A stretch of DNA of 64,000 nt from Arthrobacter woluwensis. GTDB taxonomy: Bacteria > Actinomycetota > Actinomycetes > Actinomycetales > Micrococcaceae. The translations under genes and the position numbers were made by a program. The stretch covers positions 248,001-312,000 of the forward strand of contig NZ_JAUSXR010000001.1 of NCBI RefSeq assembly GCF_030816155.1, in the 5' to 3' direction. Every line of letters begins with the position of its first letter. Position 1 is the stretch's first letter. This document shows, in pieces, positions 62,020 through 64,000 of the stretch. The notes beneath the pieces were generated by a model. That model searched no databases. It was given only the letters and a program-made list of their open reading frames with translations, and was not told where the DNA came from.

Positions 62020-63192
62020 ATGACCCTGGAACTGCCCACCGCTGATTTCTACGGCGTCGAAGACCTTCTGAGTGACAAGGAGCGGGCCAAGCTCGCCGAG
62101 GTGCGTGATTTCCTGGACGCCGAGGTGAAGCCCTACGCCGCGGCCTGGTGGGACGCCGCCGAGTTCCCCTTCGCGCTCCTGCCGAAACTCGCCTCCCTGG
62201 AGATCAACACCCCCACGCGCCGCGGGTACAGCCATCTCTTCATGGGGCTGCTCATCGCGGAGCTGAGCCGAGCGGATGTCTCCCTTGGCACCTTCTTCAT
62301 GGTCCACCACGACCTCTTCGTCGAGTCCCTGCACCGCTTCGGGTCGCGGGACCAGAAGGACCGCCTGCTCGACGACGCCGCCTCCCTCCGCACCACCGGC
62401 GCCTTCGCGCTCACGGAGCCGGAGCACGGCTCGGACATCGCCCGCGGCCTGTCCACGACGGCGGTGCGGCACGGTGACGAATGGGTGCTGAACGGCTCGA
62501 AGCGCTGGATCGGCAACGGCACTTTCTGCGACCACATGCTGCTCTGGGCGCGGGACCGGACGCCCGGTGCTGACGGGGCGGTCCGGGGATTCATCGTGGC
62601 CGGGGACCTCCCAGGGCTGACCCGCACCCGGATCGAGGGCAAGACGGCCCTCCGGACGGTGCAGAATGCGGACATCGAGCTGCGGGACGTCCGGGTGGCC
62701 GAAGCGGACCGCTTCGCCGCGATCTCCAGCTTCGCCGACACCAACGAACTCCTCCGTGGCTCCCGCGTGCTGGTCGCCTGGCAGGCCGTGGGCCAGCAGC
62801 TCGCCGCCTTCGACGTCGCCCGTTCCTACGCGGTCCGCCGCGAACAGTTCGGCAAACCGATCGCCTCGTTCCAGATGGTGCAGGACCGTCTGGTGAAGAT
62901 CCTCGGGAACGCCGTGTCCGGCGCGACCATGATGACGCGCATCGCCCAGCTCGACGAGCAGGGCCTCGCGGGCATGCCCCAGGTGGCGCTCGCGAAGGCC
63001 CACGTCACCACGGCCATGCGGGAATCCGTCGCCCATGCCCGGGCGGTGCTGGGCGGCAACGGGATCGTCACCGGTTACGGCGCCGCCAAGGTCTTCGCGG
63101 ACGCGGAGGCCATCTACACCTATGAGGGCAGCTACGAGGTCAACACCCTGATCGTGGGCCGGGAGATCACCGGGGTCTCGGCCATCCACTGA
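62020..63192 (+). CDS. Acyl-CoA dehydrogenase (glutaryl-CoA dehydrogenase-like)
   Basis: A 390-residue FAD enzyme that forms enoyl-CoA. FAD- and substrate-binding blocks are TGAFALTEPEHGSDIARGLS and NGSKRWIGNGTFCDHMLLWA. The C-terminal YTYEGSYEVNTLIVGREITG carries the catalytic Glu in the position used by glutaryl/isobutyryl-type members. ATG at 62020 follows GGGAAGG. No electron-transfer flavoprotein or thiolase genes are near. Confidence 0.9.
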   Translation: MTLELPTADFYGVEDLLSDKERAKLAEVRDFLDAEVKPYAAAWWDAAEFPFALLPKLASLEINTPTRRGYSHLFMGLLIAELSRADVSLGTFFMVHHDLFVESLHRFGSRDQKDRLLDDAASLRTTGAFALTEPEHGSDIARGLSTTAVRHGDEWVLNGSKRWIGNGTFCDHMLLWARDRTPGADGAVRGFIVAGDLPGLTRTRIEGKTALRTVQNADIELRDVRVAEADRFAAISSFADTNELLRGSRVLVAWQAVGQQLAAFDVARSYAVRREQFGKPIASFQMVQDRLVKILGNAVSGATMMTRIAQLDEQGLAGMPQVALAKAHVTTAMRESVAHARAVLGGNGIVTGYGAAKVFADAEAIYTYEGSYEVNTLIVGREITGVSAIH

Positions 63193-63201
63193 GGACGGCG
63201 C

Positions 63202-64000
63202 TCAGCGCGCCTTCCGCTCCCCGGCTTCCACGGCCGAGGGGATCGCGTTGCCGGGGACCGGGGCCGGGCAGGTGCCGAAGTCGGTGAAGGCGCTCGGGTA
63301 GTTGATGGCGCGGTTGAAGTCGATCACCACGGTGCCGTCCGGCCGCGGCCGGACCGTGGAGACCTTGCGCCACTCGTCGGTGGTGTCGCCGTTGCTCGCA
63401 TCATGGAAGGTGATGGTCAGCGCGCCGAGCTTCTCCTCCTCGGCCTGAAGGCGGTGCTCCACGTCCGAGCCGGGCAGCGTGAAGACGACCTCGCCCACCG
63501 AGTGGTGCACGCTCGTCACGTGCGGATTCGCGGTGGCGATCGGCACGGCGCGCGGCTCCGGATACGGTTCGAATCGTGCGGTCACGACGAGTTCCGGGCG
63601 GTAGTCGAACACCGGGACGCCCTGGAAGCCGGTGTAGGCGGGGGAGGCGTCATCGCGGGTGCGGATCGCATACCGGCCGCCCCGGACCGCCAGTTCCACG
63701 AGCACACGCGTGCCGTCCGACCCTCCGAAGGTCACCCAGTAGAGTGACTCCTCATCGTTCAGCTGCGCGCTCAGCGTGCCGACGACGACGCCGTCCTCCC
63801 GCCCGCCGTCAGTGCCCGTGGCACCGGACTCGCCGTCGTCGGGGGAGAGAGCCAGCAGGCCGTCCTCCTCGGTGGCGCGCAGCCAGGCGGTGGTCCCGTC
63901 GGTCCACCAGAGCCCGGGGACGCCCTCCAGCGCGGTAGGGGTGTCCGGAAGCCACTGCAGCGAGGTGAGCGTGAGCCAGCCGTGGGAGGTGGCCAGGGCG
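63202..64000 (-). CDS. DUF1684 family protein, N-terminus beyond the window
   Basis: A gene running off the right edge; the frame stays open from the stop at 63202 to the last complete codon. The visible 265 residues carry DUF1684 blocks: the early HGWLTLTSLQWLPDTPTALE and VPGLWWTDG, then YWVTFGGSDGTRVLVELAVR, YRPELVVTARFEPY and VVIDFNRAINYPSAFTDFGT with the final CPAP. Family function is unknown (periplasmic or cytosolic hydrolase-like). The stop lies 10 bp from that of the convergent dehydrogenase gene. Confidence 0.85.
   Translation of the reverse strand, partial: ALATSHGWLTLTSLQWLPDTPTALEGVPGLWWTDGTTAWLRATEEDGLLALSPDDGESGATGTDGGREDGVVVGTLSAQLNDEESLYWVTFGGSDGTRVLVELAVRGGRYAIRTRDDASPAYTGFQGVPVFDYRPELVVTARFEPYPEPRAVPIATANPHVTSVHHSVGEVVFTLPGSDVEHRLQAEEEKLGALTITFHDASNGDTTDEWRKVSTVRPRPDGTVVIDFNRAINYPSAFTDFGTCPAPVPGNAIPSAVEAGERKAR

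Overview
The window reads as chromosomal DNA of a high-GC Gram-positive actinobacterium, most like Arthrobacter or a close Micrococcaceae relative. Support for this: strong G/C third-position bias, frequent GTG starts, an aceA-aceB/RamB-type locus, a dnaX-recR-lysC neighbourhood, many actinobacterial-only families (DUF4383, DUF6264-like, DUF4916/NUDIX, LytR_C, SSI inhibitors), and many genes whose -10 hexamer ends exactly 6 nt before the start codon (leaderless promoters). No rRNA, CRISPR, prophage or complete insertion sequence is visible.

Layout. 1-3.9 kb: end of an S8 (subtilisin-like) protease, a GNAT gene, a cysteine-free cytosolic SSI-like protein coupled to a glycosylase-annotated gene, a secreted SSI-like lipoprotein and an OhrR/MarR regulator. 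4.0-4.6 kb: two paralogous small proteins. 4.7-10.6 kb: lysC, GNAT, recR, dnaX. 10.6-11.05 kb: SRP RNA, tRNA-Ser(GGA) and a loose tRNA T-arm remnant. 11.1-16 kb: a SigK-type regulon in one place (DipZ-like redox protein, Mpt83-like fasciclin lipoprotein, ECF sigma factor, RskA-type anti-sigma, DUF4383 membrane protein), with a shared promoter motif. 16.3-24.8 kb: envelope and housekeeping genes (M23 peptidase, proline-rich exported protein, glutathione peroxidase, HAD phosphatase, LytR_C protein, FrnE, a frameshifted MFS gene, SRPBCC). 24.9-29.6 kb: glyoxylate shunt aceB-aceA with divergent ramB. 29.7-31.1 kb: a frameshifted amino acid permease. 31.3-36.3 kb: a type III restriction-modification island (XRE regulator, mod, res). 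36.6-41.5 kb: SRPBCC, pyridoxine kinase, an ESX-type secreted hydrolase with an EspG-like partner, and a queuosine-precursor transporter.

41.8-50.9 kb is visibly more A+T rich and looks acquired. It holds a GntR-controlled gamma-glutamyl-peptide cassette (POT transporter, gamma-glutamyltransferase, DUF1275), gene debris, an ArsR/flavin-reductase pair, small proteins and a TetR gene with a perfect 20-bp palindrome upstream. 51-64 kb returns to core-like DNA: MHS transporter, tgt, a conserved hypothetical, NUDIX, VOC, a TetR/DHA2 efflux pair facing an AraC regulator, PAP2 phosphatase, GH76, acyl-CoA dehydrogenase and a DUF1684 gene running off the end.

Genes that appear to work together: sigK-rskA with its likely targets; aceA/aceB with RamB; yhhQ with tgt (queuosine); mod/res with the XRE regulator; GntR with POT and GGT; TetR with the DHA2 exporter. 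Four genes carry a single extra base in a short homopolymer, which is either decay or, quite possibly, a sequencing-error pattern. All functional calls rest on reading motifs by eye; no database search was run.
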